A DNA stretch of 64,000 nucleotides from contig CANLSF010000002.1 of assembly GCA_947493695.1 (NCBI GenBank), positions 1-64,000 on the forward strand, read 5' to 3'. Shown piece by piece: positions 46,741 to 56,046 of the stretch. Each line of letters begins with the position of its first letter. The stretch's first letter is position 1. The translations under genes were made by a program, and so were the position numbers. This DNA is from an uncultured Kiloniellaceae bacterium (GTDB lineage: Bacteria; Pseudomonadota; Alphaproteobacteria; Kiloniellales; Kiloniellaceae). Below the pieces are notes generated by a model. That model was given only the letters and a program-made list of their open reading frames with translations. It searched no databases and had not been told where the DNA came from.

Positions 46741-47640
46741 TCACTTCTGTGGCTGGCGTCCTTCGATAAGATCGCGAAAGGGGCGGAATCCCTCTACCAG
46801 ATGATCCAGAAACGCGCGGACCCGCGCGCTGTAGCGCAAATCCTTGTGGGTCAGCAGCCAGAAATCCCGCTGACTGACAATCTCGCCAGGCGGGATGCGG
46901 ACCAGATCAGGATCCGCATCGCCCATAAAGCAGGGCAAGATTGTTGCCCCAACGCTTTGACGCACCGCTTCAAGCAGTGTGGGTACGGAGTCGACCCGCA
47001 AACGACAGAGATGATCCGGAATTTCGGGTGCAAGACCCGGCCAGCTCGGGCTCTCGGACCCGTCATCCCAGTTCATCCAGAGCATCTGTTCCACCCGCTC
47101 GCTCTGTGACGCAAGATAGGAACGCGATCCGTAAGCGGCGAAAGACGCCGTTGCCAATTTGCGACCGACCAGACGCTCGGGCGGTGTGTTCGATGTGCGC
47201 AGCACAACATCCGCTTCGGCATCATCCGGACCGACCTTATCGTAAGCCGTCTTGATTGAAGTCGTGATCCGCAGGTTGATCTCGGGATAGCGCTTCAGAA
47301 AGGACGCCGTGACGGGCAGCAGTAAATGATTCGAGAGCGTATCGGCGATGGATACGCGGATTGTCCCCGATAGCTCCTGGTCCTGACCGGCAAGAGTCCG
47401 GTCCAGTTCGATAACGTCCTGCTCCATCCGCAAAGCAGTCTCGAAGAGCTTGCGACCGGCAGCATTCAAGCGATACCCGGAGGTCAGGCGATCAAACAGC
47501 TTGGACCCCAGTTTCTCCTCAAACGCGTTTATGCGCCGCGAAACACTGCTCTGGTCCACGCCAAGCAGCCGAGCGCCTGCAGAGCCTGATCCGCCCCGAG
47601 CCACCGCAAGAAAGATCCGAATATCGTCCCAGTTTTCCAT
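46741..47640 (-). CDS. LysR-family transcriptional regulator
   Basis: A 299-residue LysR protein. Its N-terminal winged helix is MENWDDIRIFLAVARGGSGSAGARLLGVDQSSVSRRINAFEEKLGSKLFDR, followed by the LysR substrate-binding domain (GTIRVSIADTLSNHLLLP). It is divergent from a DUF1330 gene and an alpha/beta hydrolase gene, its likely targets, with 110 bases between. It is on the strand of the thiolase operon and ends about 160 bases upstream of it. Confidence 0.92.
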   Translation of the reverse strand: MENWDDIRIFLAVARGGSGSAGARLLGVDQSSVSRRINAFEEKLGSKLFDRLTSGYRLNAAGRKLFETALRMEQDVIELDRTLAGQDQELSGTIRVSIADTLSNHLLLPVTASFLKRYPEINLRITTSIKTAYDKVGPDDAEADVVLRTSNTPPERLVGRKLATASFAAYGSRSYLASQSERVEQMLWMNWDDGSESPSWPGLAPEIPDHLCRLRVDSVPTLLEAVRQSVGATILPCFMGDADPDLVRIPPGEIVSQRDFWLLTHKDLRYSARVRAFLDHLVEGFRPFRDLIEGRQPQK

Positions 47641-47642
47641 CC

Positions 47643-47656
47643 ATGCAAATTAGCAT
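47643..47656. promoter_or_regulatory. Possible LysR binding site
   Basis: ATGC-AAATTA-GCAT is an AT-centred dyad immediately upstream of the LysR start codon, between it and the divergent DUF1330 gene. LysR sites often follow T-N11-A with such arms. Support is sequence symmetry and position only. Confidence 0.4.
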
Positions 47657-47750
47657 AGAGGTAATGAAAAAACACAAATTTCAAAGCTTTTTCGCATTTT
47701 GTAAAGCTATGGCCTGACCGCTTCAACGCTTGCCATAAAGGAACCAAGCC

Positions 47751-48038
47751 ATGACCGCCTATTTTGTTGCTCAATTCACTGTCAAAGATTCTGCAATCCT
47801 CTCGTCCTACTCGCAAAAAGCGGGACCGGTTATTGCCTCTTTCGGGGGAGAGCTGCTGTTCAAAAGCACAGCCGGCGAAGCCCTTGACGGAAGTAATCCG
47901 AACAAATGCATCGCGGTCTTTCGTTTTCCAAGCGATGAGGCCATGCGTAGCTGTCACGACTCCGACGCCTACCAGGCTTTGGTTCAGGAACGTCGAAACG
48001 GCGCCGAGATGATTATTACCGGCTACGCAACCAGTTAA
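47751..48038 (+). CDS. DUF1330 protein
   Basis: A 95-residue ferredoxin-like-fold protein with the DUF1330 pattern MTAYFVAQFTVKDSAILSSYSQKAGPVIASFGGELLFK, then NKCIAVFRFPSDEAMRSCHDSDAYQALVQERR. Members are common beside LysR genes and hydrolases; no activity is established. It is followed 61 bases later by an alpha/beta-hydrolase gene, with which it likely forms an operon under the divergent LysR regulator. Confidence 0.85.
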   Translation: MTAYFVAQFTVKDSAILSSYSQKAGPVIASFGGELLFKSTAGEALDGSNPNKCIAVFRFPSDEAMRSCHDSDAYQALVQERRNGAEMIITGYATS

Positions 48039-48099
48039 AAACCGCGTCCAATACACCGCGCGCTGTCGTCACAGATTCAGATAGAAGGGAAGCCAGTTC

Positions 48100-48867
48100 A
48101 TGACGCTCGGCTACCACAGTCTCGGGCATGGTCCCGAAAAGATCATCTTTCTCCACGGCTGGCTCAGCGACCATCTTGTTTATGAGCCGCTATTTCCTCT
48201 CCTGGATCAGGACCGCTATACGGCCGTTTTCGCAGATTATCGCGGGTACGGGCAATCCAACCACCTCGATGGAGACTATAGCATCGCTGAAATCGCGCGA
48301 GACGTTATCGAACTGGCCAAGCATCTGAAGTGGTCCCACTGCCACATCGCGGGACACTCAATGGGCGGCATGGTCTTGCAAAAAATCGCCTGCTTAACCC
48401 CCAACTTGGTAGCATCTGGTATTGCAATCACGCCCGTGCCCGCCTCGGGTCTTCCGCTCACGGCTCAATTAACGAGTTTCTTCAAGTCTGCGATCGAAGA
48501 CGATGGAGCGTTGACCGAGCTGTACGATGTCCTCACAGGCAAACGGTACTCGGGTTCCTTCCTGACTTACATGACAGGACGTACACGCAGAGTCACCACG
48601 AGGGCAGCGTTGCTCGGGTACATGAACGCTTGGACAGGAACGGACATCAGTGCCGAGGTCGCTGCAATCGAAAGTAAGATTCTTGTGATCGCGGGCAGGT
48701 TTGACGGAGCCGTCGGCCCGGATGTGATGGAACAGACCTACCTGAAACAACTCCACAACGTCGAGCTCGTGACGATCGAGGGCGCGGGACACTATCCGGC
48801 GCAGGAAACCCCGGTTGAGCTCTTCACGGCAATCGAACAACATCTCAAAGCGAACGCGTTCTCATGA
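48100..48867 (+). CDS. Alpha/beta-fold hydrolase
   Basis: A 255-residue protein with the oxyanion block FLHGWLSDHLVYEPLF, the nucleophile elbow AGHSMGGM (Ser about 88), an Asp after strand 7 (VIAGRFDGAVGP) and the catalytic His in EGAGHYPAQE. It is soluble with no signal peptide. Substrate is unknown: an ester, lactone or C-C hydrolase cannot be told apart. A palindromic repeat follows it. Confidence 0.9.
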   Translation: MTLGYHSLGHGPEKIIFLHGWLSDHLVYEPLFPLLDQDRYTAVFADYRGYGQSNHLDGDYSIAEIARDVIELAKHLKWSHCHIAGHSMGGMVLQKIACLTPNLVASGIAITPVPASGLPLTAQLTSFFKSAIEDDGALTELYDVLTGKRYSGSFLTYMTGRTRRVTTRAALLGYMNAWTGTDISAEVAAIESKILVIAGRFDGAVGPDVMEQTYLKQLHNVELVTIEGAGHYPAQETPVELFTAIEQHLKANAFS

Positions 48868-48878
48868 ACATCACACGA

Positions 48879-48965
48879 GATCGGATCATGTTTGGCCAGA
48901 GCCGCTTTTCGGTTTCGCCAAAACATGTGAATCCGATTTCACTTAAAAAGGTAGAGCTGATTCAC
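48879..48965. repeat. Intergenic palindromic repeat (copy 2)
   Basis: A long imperfect hairpin pairs GATCGGATCATGTTTGGC with GCCAAAACATGTGAATCCGAT. It is followed by GTGAATC, 25 bases, GATTCAC. The tail GGTAGAGCTGATTCAC resembles AGTAGAGGTTGATTCAC of the element at 23031-23097. Both follow plus-strand genes, as expected of a dispersed intergenic repeat. Confidence 0.55.
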
Positions 48966-49012
48966 AAGAACGATAAATCGCCTCAAGCGAATCCATCTAA
49001 ACTTGATCTGAC

Positions 49013-49366
49013 CTAGGTACGAAACTGACTGTGAAATTGCGTATGGAGTTCCTTAAGCACAGCTGGAAACAGGTCCCACGCCCAGGAACGCTTGGTTTTC
49101 TTTGAATTCTTAAAATCAAGCGGTTCCACGAAACAGACGTCGATGGCATCCTTCATCTTAGGGTTTCCATCGACGTAGTACCGCCGCGCGATTTCAAAGC
49201 AAGCCTCGACCTGCAATCGATCAACACGATCAATGCACTTCTGAGCGTAGCGCGAGAAGACCTCGACTTCGAAGGTCAGAAGACCTTCCTCCGCGTTGAG
49301 ATCGCCTGTGATGTCAGGGAACGCCTTTTTCAGTTCCTTGATCAGCAAGCTTCGGTGCATCGCCAT
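49013..49366 (-). CDS. Small soluble protein of unknown function
   Basis: A 117-residue hypothetical (MAMHRSLLIKELKKAFPDITGDLNAEEGLLTFEVEVFSRYAQKCIDR, end LFPAVLKELHTQFHSQFRT). It has mixed helix/strand composition, no signal peptide and no motif I recognise. Length and pattern resemble small immunity-like or DUF7674-type proteins, but this is weak. It stands alone between the hydrolase gene and the ankyrin gene. Confidence 0.6.
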   Translation of the reverse strand: MAMHRSLLIKELKKAFPDITGDLNAEEGLLTFEVEVFSRYAQKCIDRVDRLQVEACFEIARRYYVDGNPKMKDAIDVCFVEPLDFKNSKKTKRSWAWDLFPAVLKELHTQFHSQFRT

Positions 49367-49440
49367 TCGATCGCCAACCTGACTTAGTTGAATCGCTTAA
49401 ATATCTGGCTGAAAGATAGCGAACTTTGGTCGAGAAAGTC

Positions 49441-49878
49441 CTAACGGCTTTGTCTTATCTGTACGGCGATGGGATCCTCTTCACCACGACGGAGCGCATA
49501 ATCAAGCGCGTTTCGGTCCCATTGGTCCCTGATCATGATATCGGCACCACGCTTCAGTAGCATTTCAACGATTTCGCCGTGCCCCTTGAAGGATGCCAGG
49601 ATGAGGGGCGTCACGCCCTCACCGTCGATCCAGTCCAGCGTCGCCCCGTGATCGAGCAAGCGCCGGGCAATCTCGGTCTGCCCGTCACGGGCCGCGAAGA
49701 TAAGCGCTGTATTGTTATGAGAGTCTGCCAGGTCGGGGTCGACGCCTTGCGCAAGCAAGCCTTCGACTGCCGCCAGATCACCCTGCTTTGTCGCGGCAAT
49801 GATAGCGGCGGCGGTCGTCTGCTCCGCCACCACAGCCGAGGTATAAAAGACCAATACTAGAGCACAGAGTGCCCTCAT
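49441..49878 (-). CDS. Exported ankyrin-repeat protein
   Basis: A 145-residue protein with a short signal peptide (MRALCALVLVFYTSAVVAE) followed by three to four ankyrin repeats with the usual GDLAAVEGLLAQGVDPDLAD, NNTALIFAARDGQTEIARRLLDHGA and VTPLILASFKGHGEIVEMLLKRGAD units. It is probably a periplasmic protein-binding module. Its ATG overlaps the stop of dihydroorotase (ATGA), so it is translated with pyrC, though the link in function is unclear. Confidence 0.88.
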   Translation of the reverse strand: MRALCALVLVFYTSAVVAEQTTAAAIIAATKQGDLAAVEGLLAQGVDPDLADSHNNTALIFAARDGQTEIARRLLDHGATLDWIDGEGVTPLILASFKGHGEIVEMLLKRGADIMIRDQWDRNALDYALRRGEEDPIAVQIRQSR

Positions 49879-51221
49879 CCATTGACCGGAGGCAGCGTAT
49901 CCTGGAAGCGGACCGGCCGTCCGAGGGGATCGCCAATCAGCTCCCCATCGCGCATAACCGTGGAACCACGAATCACAGTGGCCATAGGCCAGCCCGTCAC
50001 GGTCATCCCTTCAAAGGGCGACCAGCCACACTTGTAGGCCAGCCAGTCCGATGTAATCTCGGTACGCGCCTTCAGGTCGACGATTGAGAAGTCGGCATCA
50101 TAGCCGACCGCGATACGCCCCTTGCCCGCGATATTGTAAATCCGCGCAGGACCTGCGGAGGTCAGATCAACCAGACGTTCCAATGACAAACGACCGGCAT
50201 TCACATGATCCAGCATCAACGGCAAGAGGGTCTGCACACCCGGCATCCCGGAGGGTGACTGCGGATAGTCCCGTGCTTTTTCTTCTTTGGTATGGGGCGC
50301 ATGATCAGATCCGATGACATCGACAATCCCCTGTCGGATGCCTTCCCATAAGCCCTCCCGGTGACGTTCATCCCGGATCGGCGGATTCATCTGCGCGTAA
50401 GATCCCAGGCGGTCATAACATTCGGGCGCTGCAAGGGTTAGATGCTGTGGCGTGACCTCAACCGTCACCAGGTCCTTGTTAGCCGCAAGCAACGGCATCT
50501 CGTCGGCGGTGGTGATATGCAGGACATGGATGCGCCGGCCGGCCTGCCGGGCGAGACGCATAATCCGGGTCGTGGCTTTGATCGCCACCTCCTCGTCGCG
50601 CCAGACCGGATGGTCTGATACAGGTGCACCGTCACGCACTAGGGACAGACGTTCCCGCAATCGAGGCTCGTCTTCCGCATGGATGGCCACGCGGCGCGTG
50701 CCATGTTTGAGAACGCGCAGAAGCGTATCATCATCCTCGACCAGCAGGCTGCCGGTCGAGGAGCCCATGAAAATCTTTACACCACTGCAGCCCGGGTGAC
50801 GCTCGAGCTCTCCGAGCCGATCGGCGTTCTCCTCTGCCGCACCAATGAAAAAGGCGTGGTCGGTCCAAGCCCTTCCCTCGGCCCGGGCAAACTTATCGTC
50901 CAGATCGGATGCCGCCAGGGTCAGGGGCATGGTGTTCGGCATCTCGAAAATCGCCACAACCCCGCCCAGCGCGGCGGCTGCCGTCCCGCAAGCCAGGTCT
51001 TCCTTATGCTCCAGACCGGGTTCACGAAAATGCACCTGACTGTCAATCACCCCAGGCAACACGTGCAGTCCTGTGGCATCGAAACTTTCCTTTGCAGCCG
51101 AGGCATCCAGGTCACCGAGCGCGGCGATTCGCCCATTCACAACGGCAACATCGGTTTCGACAAGTCCTGCAGGGGTTGCAACACAGCCGCCTTTGATCAC
51201 GAGATCGTAGGATTGAGTCAT
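49875..51221 (-). CDS. pyrC: Dihydroorotase (PyrC, class I amidohydrolase)
   Basis: PyrC closes carbamoyl-aspartate to dihydroorotate in pyrimidine synthesis. The 448-residue enzyme has the metal motif GVIDSQVHFREPGLEHKEDL (H-x-H), the carboxylated Lys region GVKIFMGSSTGSLLV, VLHITTADE, and the catalytic Asp block IGSDHAPHTKEEK. It is the longer class I type. A shared operon with a glycosyltransferase upstream (47-base gap) and an ankyrin gene downstream is likely. Because an allantoinase or hydantoinase is similar in fold, the assignment rests on overall pattern. Confidence 0.88.
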   Translation of the reverse strand: MTQSYDLVIKGGCVATPAGLVETDVAVVNGRIAALGDLDASAAKESFDATGLHVLPGVIDSQVHFREPGLEHKEDLACGTAAAALGGVVAIFEMPNTMPLTLAASDLDDKFARAEGRAWTDHAFFIGAAEENADRLGELERHPGCSGVKIFMGSSTGSLLVEDDDTLLRVLKHGTRRVAIHAEDEPRLRERLSLVRDGAPVSDHPVWRDEEVAIKATTRIMRLARQAGRRIHVLHITTADEMPLLAANKDLVTVEVTPQHLTLAAPECYDRLGSYAQMNPPIRDERHREGLWEGIRQGIVDVIGSDHAPHTKEEKARDYPQSPSGMPGVQTLLPLMLDHVNAGRLSLERLVDLTSAGPARIYNIAGKGRIAVGYDADFSIVDLKARTEITSDWLAYKCGWSPFEGMTVTGWPMATVIRGSTVMRDGELIGDPLGRPVRFQDTLPPVNG

Positions 51222-51268
51222 GGTTTTTGGATCCTCGTTTTCATTGTCATGCCGGTACTACCGGCCAC

Positions 51269-52321
51269 TCATCCGGCGCGCCGCTGCCCAGCATGCCGGT
51301 CCTGGATCAACGCCTCGAACAGCGTAACATAACGCTGCACGCAGGCTGCCTCGGTAAACTCGTCGTCAAAGCGTTTCCTTCCGGCCGATACCAGCCGTTC
51401 CGCAAGTCCCTCGTCATCCATCACCCGACCAATCGCCGCCGCCAAGGCAGTCGCATCATCAACCGGCACCATCAGCGCATCTTCATTGTCCCGGATCAAC
51501 TCGGCAGGTCCCGTTGACGCGGCGGCCACCAGGGGCTTGCGGTACCCCCAGGCGTCGAGCACGACATTTCCGAAAGGCTCAACCCTGGAAGGGAAAGCAC
51601 AGATATCTGCAGCTCCGAACAATGCCGCCTTATCGTTCCGCCAGCCCAGAAAACGCACCCGCTCGGCCAATCCCAGGTCTCGCGCAAGATCTTCCAATTC
51701 GGACTTTAACGCGCCTTCCCCGGCGATCCAGAGATAAGGACGCGTCTCAAGCGCTAGCGCGCGGATCAAGACATCCAACGCCTTTGCTGTGTGAAGGCGC
51801 CCGAGCGCGAGCACGAGCGGTACGTCGTCCGGTGTGTCGAAAGTCGCTCGGTCAATCGCAGGGGCGGTTTCAATCCGGGCGAAGTTGGGTAAATAGGTCG
51901 CCTGGGCGCGAGGCCAGCCGTCATTCACAACATGATCGATAAGCTCAGTTGTATTGCAGATAAGGTGGTCGCAATTCTGAAAATTCTTGACCGGGTAATA
52001 ACCGCCGAGCCGGGCCAGACGGAGAAAATCACCGGTCGGGCACATGACGCTTGCCCGGCTCATCCAGGTCATGACGACATCGGGTTTGAAATCCGCGATT
52101 TCCCGCTTCAATGCTGCTGTTGTCGTAAAATCCAGCCATTTGCGGAACGGCAGCTCCAGCGGGACCACGCCTCCGGCCTTGATCAGTTCAGCGCGCTCCG
52201 GGTGACTGCGAATGACGGCCCGGCTTTCATGCCCAGCATCCTTCAGGGCAATCACAAGGGAAACGAAAAAGGTTTCGGCTCCCCCCGCCTTCCCGCCGGA
52301 CATGACATTCAGAATACGCAT
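51269..52321 (-). CDS. GT4-family glycosyltransferase
   Basis: A 350-residue GT-B fold enzyme. The N-domain opens RILNVMSGGKAGGAETFFVSLV; the C-domain has LALGRLHTAKALDVLIRA, RVRFLGWRNDKAALFGAADICAFPS and the nucleotide-sugar motif RVEPFGNVVLDAWGY (E-x7 position is Asp, as in several GT4 members). It probably adds a sugar to a cell-surface lipid or glycan. No other polysaccharide genes are in the window. Confidence 0.88.
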   Translation of the reverse strand: MRILNVMSGGKAGGAETFFVSLVIALKDAGHESRAVIRSHPERAELIKAGGVVPLELPFRKWLDFTTTAALKREIADFKPDVVMTWMSRASVMCPTGDFLRLARLGGYYPVKNFQNCDHLICNTTELIDHVVNDGWPRAQATYLPNFARIETAPAIDRATFDTPDDVPLVLALGRLHTAKALDVLIRALALETRPYLWIAGEGALKSELEDLARDLGLAERVRFLGWRNDKAALFGAADICAFPSRVEPFGNVVLDAWGYRKPLVAAASTGPAELIRDNEDALMVPVDDATALAAAIGRVMDDEGLAERLVSAGRKRFDDEFTEAACVQRYVTLFEALIQDRHAGQRRAG

Positions 52322-52529
52322 CTAGGTCAACAGTCTCCATCGGACGGAACTGGAACACCGGCACAACCCGGTGGTGAAGGCACACGGTCCCGGGTCAGCC
52401 GCTGTGGCGGTTATACGAGCGGGCAAGCCGCTTGCCAAGCAGACCTTGCGCAAATGTCGCCGCGATGCCAATTCTTGATACTGAACGAACAACAGACCTC
52501 TCGCGGTCCAGATGAAATGAGAGACGCGA

Positions 52530-53468
52530 ATGCCCGAGCCAATCAAAGCTAAAGGCCTGATTCTGCCCCACCGCGGCGTGCTGCGAATCTCGGGCCCTGA
52601 CCGGGTTGCCTTTTTGCAAGGCCTCGTTTCGAACGACATTGACGCCGTTTCGCCGACTCAATCCATCTGGTCAGCCTTTTTGACCGCCCAGGGAAAATTC
52701 CTGCACGAGTTTTTCGTAACGGAGGAACCGGCAGGCGCAGGAACGCATGAAAAGGCGGGGTCCGAAGGCGCCCTGCTGATCGATTGCGAAGCTGAGCGTC
52801 TTGCCGACCTTCAGCGCCGCCTGAAACTCTACAAACTACGCTCGCAGGTGCAGTTGGAGGATGTACAGAGCACTTACTCTGTTGCCGCTCTTTTTGGTGA
52901 TGCGGCCCTCTCCGCGCTGGATCTCGAGAACAGCGCGGGAACGAGTGCTGACCTCGGTGCGGGACGGGTTTTTGTCGACCCCCGCCTGATCGAGATGGGC
53001 GCGCGTGCAATTCTGCCTGCCGCGACGGCCGAAGCTGTGTTGGCCGGCGCCGGATTTGAATTGTCCGCTCTTGCAGAATACGACCGTTTGCGCAGCGAAC
53101 TTGGTGTTCCGGACGGCAGTCGCGACCTTGAAATCGAAAAGTCGATCCTGCTGGAAAATGGTTTCGACGAGTTACACGGCGTCGATTGGGACAAAGGCTG
53201 TTACATGGGGCAGGAACTCACAGCGCGCACCAAGTACCGCGGTCTGGTCAAGAAGAGACTGATGCCAGTGGAGATCTCCGGCACGGCGCCTGCACCCGGC
53301 ACCCCACTGCTTTTGGAGGGTAAAGAAGTTGGAATTATGCGATCCGCAGTCGACTCCAGGGGACTGGCCACGGTCAGGCTGAATGCTCTGCAGGAAACCG
53401 ACAGCCTTGAAATGCATGCCGGGGAAACGAAAATCGTGGCTCGCAAACCGAGCTGGATGAGGACCTGA
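52530..53468 (+). CDS. ygfZ: YgfZ/GcvT-like folate-binding protein
   Basis: A 312-residue protein of the YgfZ (IbaG/tetrahydrofolate-binding) family that helps assemble or repair certain Fe-S enzymes. The signature KGCYMGQELTAR (K-G-C-Y-x-G-Q-E) is exact at about 228, and the N-terminal block VLRISGPDRVAFLQGLVSNDI is typical. The Cys of the signature is the reactive residue in E. coli YgfZ. Its neighbours are unrelated. Confidence 0.92.
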   Translation: MPEPIKAKGLILPHRGVLRISGPDRVAFLQGLVSNDIDAVSPTQSIWSAFLTAQGKFLHEFFVTEEPAGAGTHEKAGSEGALLIDCEAERLADLQRRLKLYKLRSQVQLEDVQSTYSVAALFGDAALSALDLENSAGTSADLGAGRVFVDPRLIEMGARAILPAATAEAVLAGAGFELSALAEYDRLRSELGVPDGSRDLEIEKSILLENGFDELHGVDWDKGCYMGQELTARTKYRGLVKKRLMPVEISGTAPAPGTPLLLEGKEVGIMRSAVDSRGLATVRLNALQETDSLEMHAGETKIVARKPSWMRT

Positions 53469-53508
53469 GCCGCAGTCCAAACATAACGTAAACGCCGTGA
53501 ATTCTACT

Positions 53509-54411
53509 TCAGGCGCTTAACTGTCCCTGCTGCTCGCTCTCACTGTGGGCAGCCAGTTCATCGAGTGCCTGCTTGATAAAGCGTGCAAGCTGCTCAGCCG
53601 GCGCATTCGGCGGATCGATCCTGGCAAAAAGATCGACGCTGACCATACCAAGATCCGGCAATTGCGTGTTTTGCGGCAGGGGATGCAGACCCTCAGGTAC
53701 CGTGCTGCGCGACAGGGCCATTACACCGAGGCCGCTCTTCACAGCCATCTGCAATCCAGAGAGGCTGGAACTGGAAAAGGCAATCCGCGACGCTATGTGC
53801 GCGCTATCCAACGCTCGGATCATCGCTGCGCGGTAACGGCACCCCTCCGGATAAACCACGAGTGGTAAAGGCGAACGGTTCTCACTGTTCTGATTCGTTC
53901 CGGCAACCCAAACCACAGGCTCCGACCAGGTCTTGATCGGCTGCATCGTTGTGCGCTCGGTGCGAATACCGATCATCACATCGAGGTCGGAGGATTCAAA
54001 GTGATCTCCCAGCGTCGCGCTCAGATCACAAGTGACCTCAAGCGTCACTTTCGGATGCGCCTGCGCAAACCTGCCCAGCACTTGCGGCAGAATCGAAGTC
54101 GCAAAGTCATTGGGTATTCCGACGCGGATCGAGCCACTCAGGAAAGGATCCCGGATCACCTCGAAGCAAGTGTCGTTCAGCGACAAAATCTCGCGCGCTG
54201 TCTCGAGCAGAATTTCACCCTGACGCGTCAGAACGGGCGCTCGGCTGTCCCGCATCAACAAGGATGCGCCGCAAAGAGACTCTAAACGCTGGATCTGAAG
54301 CGACACCGCCGACTGCGATCGACCGACAACCCTGCCCGCACGCGTAAAGCTACCGGTTTCAATAACCGCCACAAAGGTTCGCAGACTCTCGATGGGCAAA
54401 TGCTTACGCAA
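53509..54411 (-). CDS. LysR-family regulator divergent from creatinase
   Basis: A 300-residue LysR protein with the HTH LPIESLRTFVAVIETGSFTRAGRVVGRSQSAVSLQIQRLE and an effector domain starting SGSIRVGIPNDFATSILPQVL. The first codon is a TTG at 54411; a second TTG 12 bases further in is possible. Because it is divergent from the creatinase gene (318-base gap), it is the likely activator of creatine use (inference). Confidence 0.9.
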   Translation of the reverse strand: MRKHLPIESLRTFVAVIETGSFTRAGRVVGRSQSAVSLQIQRLESLCGASLLMRDSRAPVLTRQGEILLETAREILSLNDTCFEVIRDPFLSGSIRVGIPNDFATSILPQVLGRFAQAHPKVTLEVTCDLSATLGDHFESSDLDVMIGIRTERTTMQPIKTWSEPVVWVAGTNQNSENRSPLPLVVYPEGCRYRAAMIRALDSAHIASRIAFSSSSLSGLQMAVKSGLGVMALSRSTVPEGLHPLPQNTQLPDLGMVSVDLFARIDPPNAPAEQLARFIKQALDELAAHSESEQQGQLSA

Positions 54412-54729
54412 GATGTGTCAACCACCTACGTTAGAATTAATCTTATATAGAAGTAGAGTGATATGATTGCGTTCATAAATCAAACAATAAAAAACATTAA
54501 TTTTTCAAATCAAAGTTATCGTGATATCGAACTTCTTCAGAGAGAGAACACAAGATTAGTTGAGAGTGAAAATCAGCCTCAAAGCCAAGCTGGCTGCGCG
54601 ACTCAGTCTCAAACAACAGTATCACACTGAAAATTATAACGAATAGATCGGCAGGAATGGAACCTCAAAACTGCAAATAGCAGCAATCTATTCCTGGTTG
54701 ACCCGAACTCCGTCATGCAAGAGGCAAGA
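54412..54729. other. 318-base AT-rich gap between LysR and creatinase genes
   Basis: The gap should hold the divergent promoters. It is AT-rich (for example AAACATTAATTTTTCAAATC near 54490) with no clear palindrome, gene or terminator that I can identify. Confidence 0.45.
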
Positions 54730-55932
54730 ATGGAAGAGTTTCTCGCGATTCCGAATGGTACAAAAGTAGCACACACCTTTACGTCAGATGAGGCAGCCAG
54801 ACGCCTCAAGCTGCTGAGAGATCATATGGCGCAAGAGAAGCTCGAAGCTGTTCTCTTTACGTCGATTCACAACATCAACTACTTCAGCGACTTTCTGTAT
54901 TGCGCCTTTGGCCGGAACTACGGCCTTGTGGTCACGCCTGACCGGGCCGTGACAATTTCCGCCAATATCGATGGCGGGCAACCTCACAGGCGGAGCGTTG
55001 ACGAAAATCTGGTCTATACGGATTGGAAAAAAGACAACTTTTTCAGAGCGGTTCAAAACGAGGTCGGCCCCTGCCAACGGGTCGGTGTGGAGTTCGACCA
55101 CCTCACTTTGCAAAATCATCGCAAACTGACTGACGCCCTGCCCGGCGCCGCGTTTTTCGATGTCGGCATGCCCACGATGCAGATGCGTATGGTCAAGTCG
55201 AAGGAAGAGATTGAACTGATCCGGCACGGTGCGCAGATCGGCGATATCGGCGGTGCGCACTGCGTAGAGGCGATTGGCGAAAATGTCCCCGAGTACGAAG
55301 TCGCTCTGCACGCGACGCGTGCCATGATCCGCGAAATTGCGAAGCGCTTTCCCCACGGCGAGTTAATGGACACCTGGACCTGGTTTCAATCAGGGCTGAA
55401 CACAGACGGCGCCCACAACCCGGTCACCTCCCGACGGGTTCAAAAGGGCGATATCCTGAGTCTGAATTGCTTTCCGATGATCGCGGGATACTACACCGCT
55501 CTGGAGCGCACCTTGTTTCTGGATCATGCAAGCGACCGTCACCTGGAGCTCTGGGAAATCAATTGCAAGGTTCACCGGCGTGGCCTCGAGCTGATCAAAC
55601 CCGGCGTTCGCTGTTGTGATATCGCTCTGGAGCTCAACGAAATTTATCGCGAACACGACCTGCTTGACCGCCGGACCTTCGGTTACGGCCACTCCTTTGG
55701 CACGCTAAGCCACTACTATGGCCGGGAAGCAGGGCTGGAGCTCCGGGAAGATATTGAGACGGTGCTGGAACCCAACATGGTTGTCTCCATGGAGCCCATG
55801 ATTATGCTTCCGGAAGGTATGGAAGGTGCTGGTGGATACCGCGAGCACGACATCCTGGTCATTCATGAAAATGGCGCTGAAAACATCACCAAGTTTCCCT
55901 TCGGACCGGAGCACAACATCGTCTCTGCCTAA
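54730..55932 (+). CDS. Creatinase (creatine amidinohydrolase)
   Basis: Creatinase splits creatine into sarcosine and urea. This 400-residue pita-bread (M24-fold) protein shares long blocks with Pseudomonas creatinase: FTSIHNINYFSDFLYCAFGR, VTISANIDGGQPHRR, MDTWTWFQSGLNTDGAHNPVT, SLNCFPMIAGYYTALERTLF and RTFGYGHSFGTLSHYYGREAG. His229 corresponds to the catalytic His232 there. It lacks the metal ligands of true M24 aminopeptidases, as creatinases do. The ATG at 54730 follows GAGG; the ATG at 54715 is the alternative. No sarcosine oxidase or urease gene is close. Confidence 0.93.
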   Translation: MEEFLAIPNGTKVAHTFTSDEAARRLKLLRDHMAQEKLEAVLFTSIHNINYFSDFLYCAFGRNYGLVVTPDRAVTISANIDGGQPHRRSVDENLVYTDWKKDNFFRAVQNEVGPCQRVGVEFDHLTLQNHRKLTDALPGAAFFDVGMPTMQMRMVKSKEEIELIRHGAQIGDIGGAHCVEAIGENVPEYEVALHATRAMIREIAKRFPHGELMDTWTWFQSGLNTDGAHNPVTSRRVQKGDILSLNCFPMIAGYYTALERTLFLDHASDRHLELWEINCKVHRRGLELIKPGVRCCDIALELNEIYREHDLLDRRTFGYGHSFGTLSHYYGREAGLELREDIETVLEPNMVVSMEPMIMLPEGMEGAGGYREHDILVIHENGAENITKFPFGPEHNIVSA

Positions 55933-56046
55933 CGGCGTTTCGGCACTCTGGAGAGTCGCGTTTCAATCCAACGCCCTAGAGGGTGAAAGTCATTTAAGTT
56001 CGAAAATGTTCTTGTTTTGTTCTTATTCGCCGAATAACCTGAAAGT

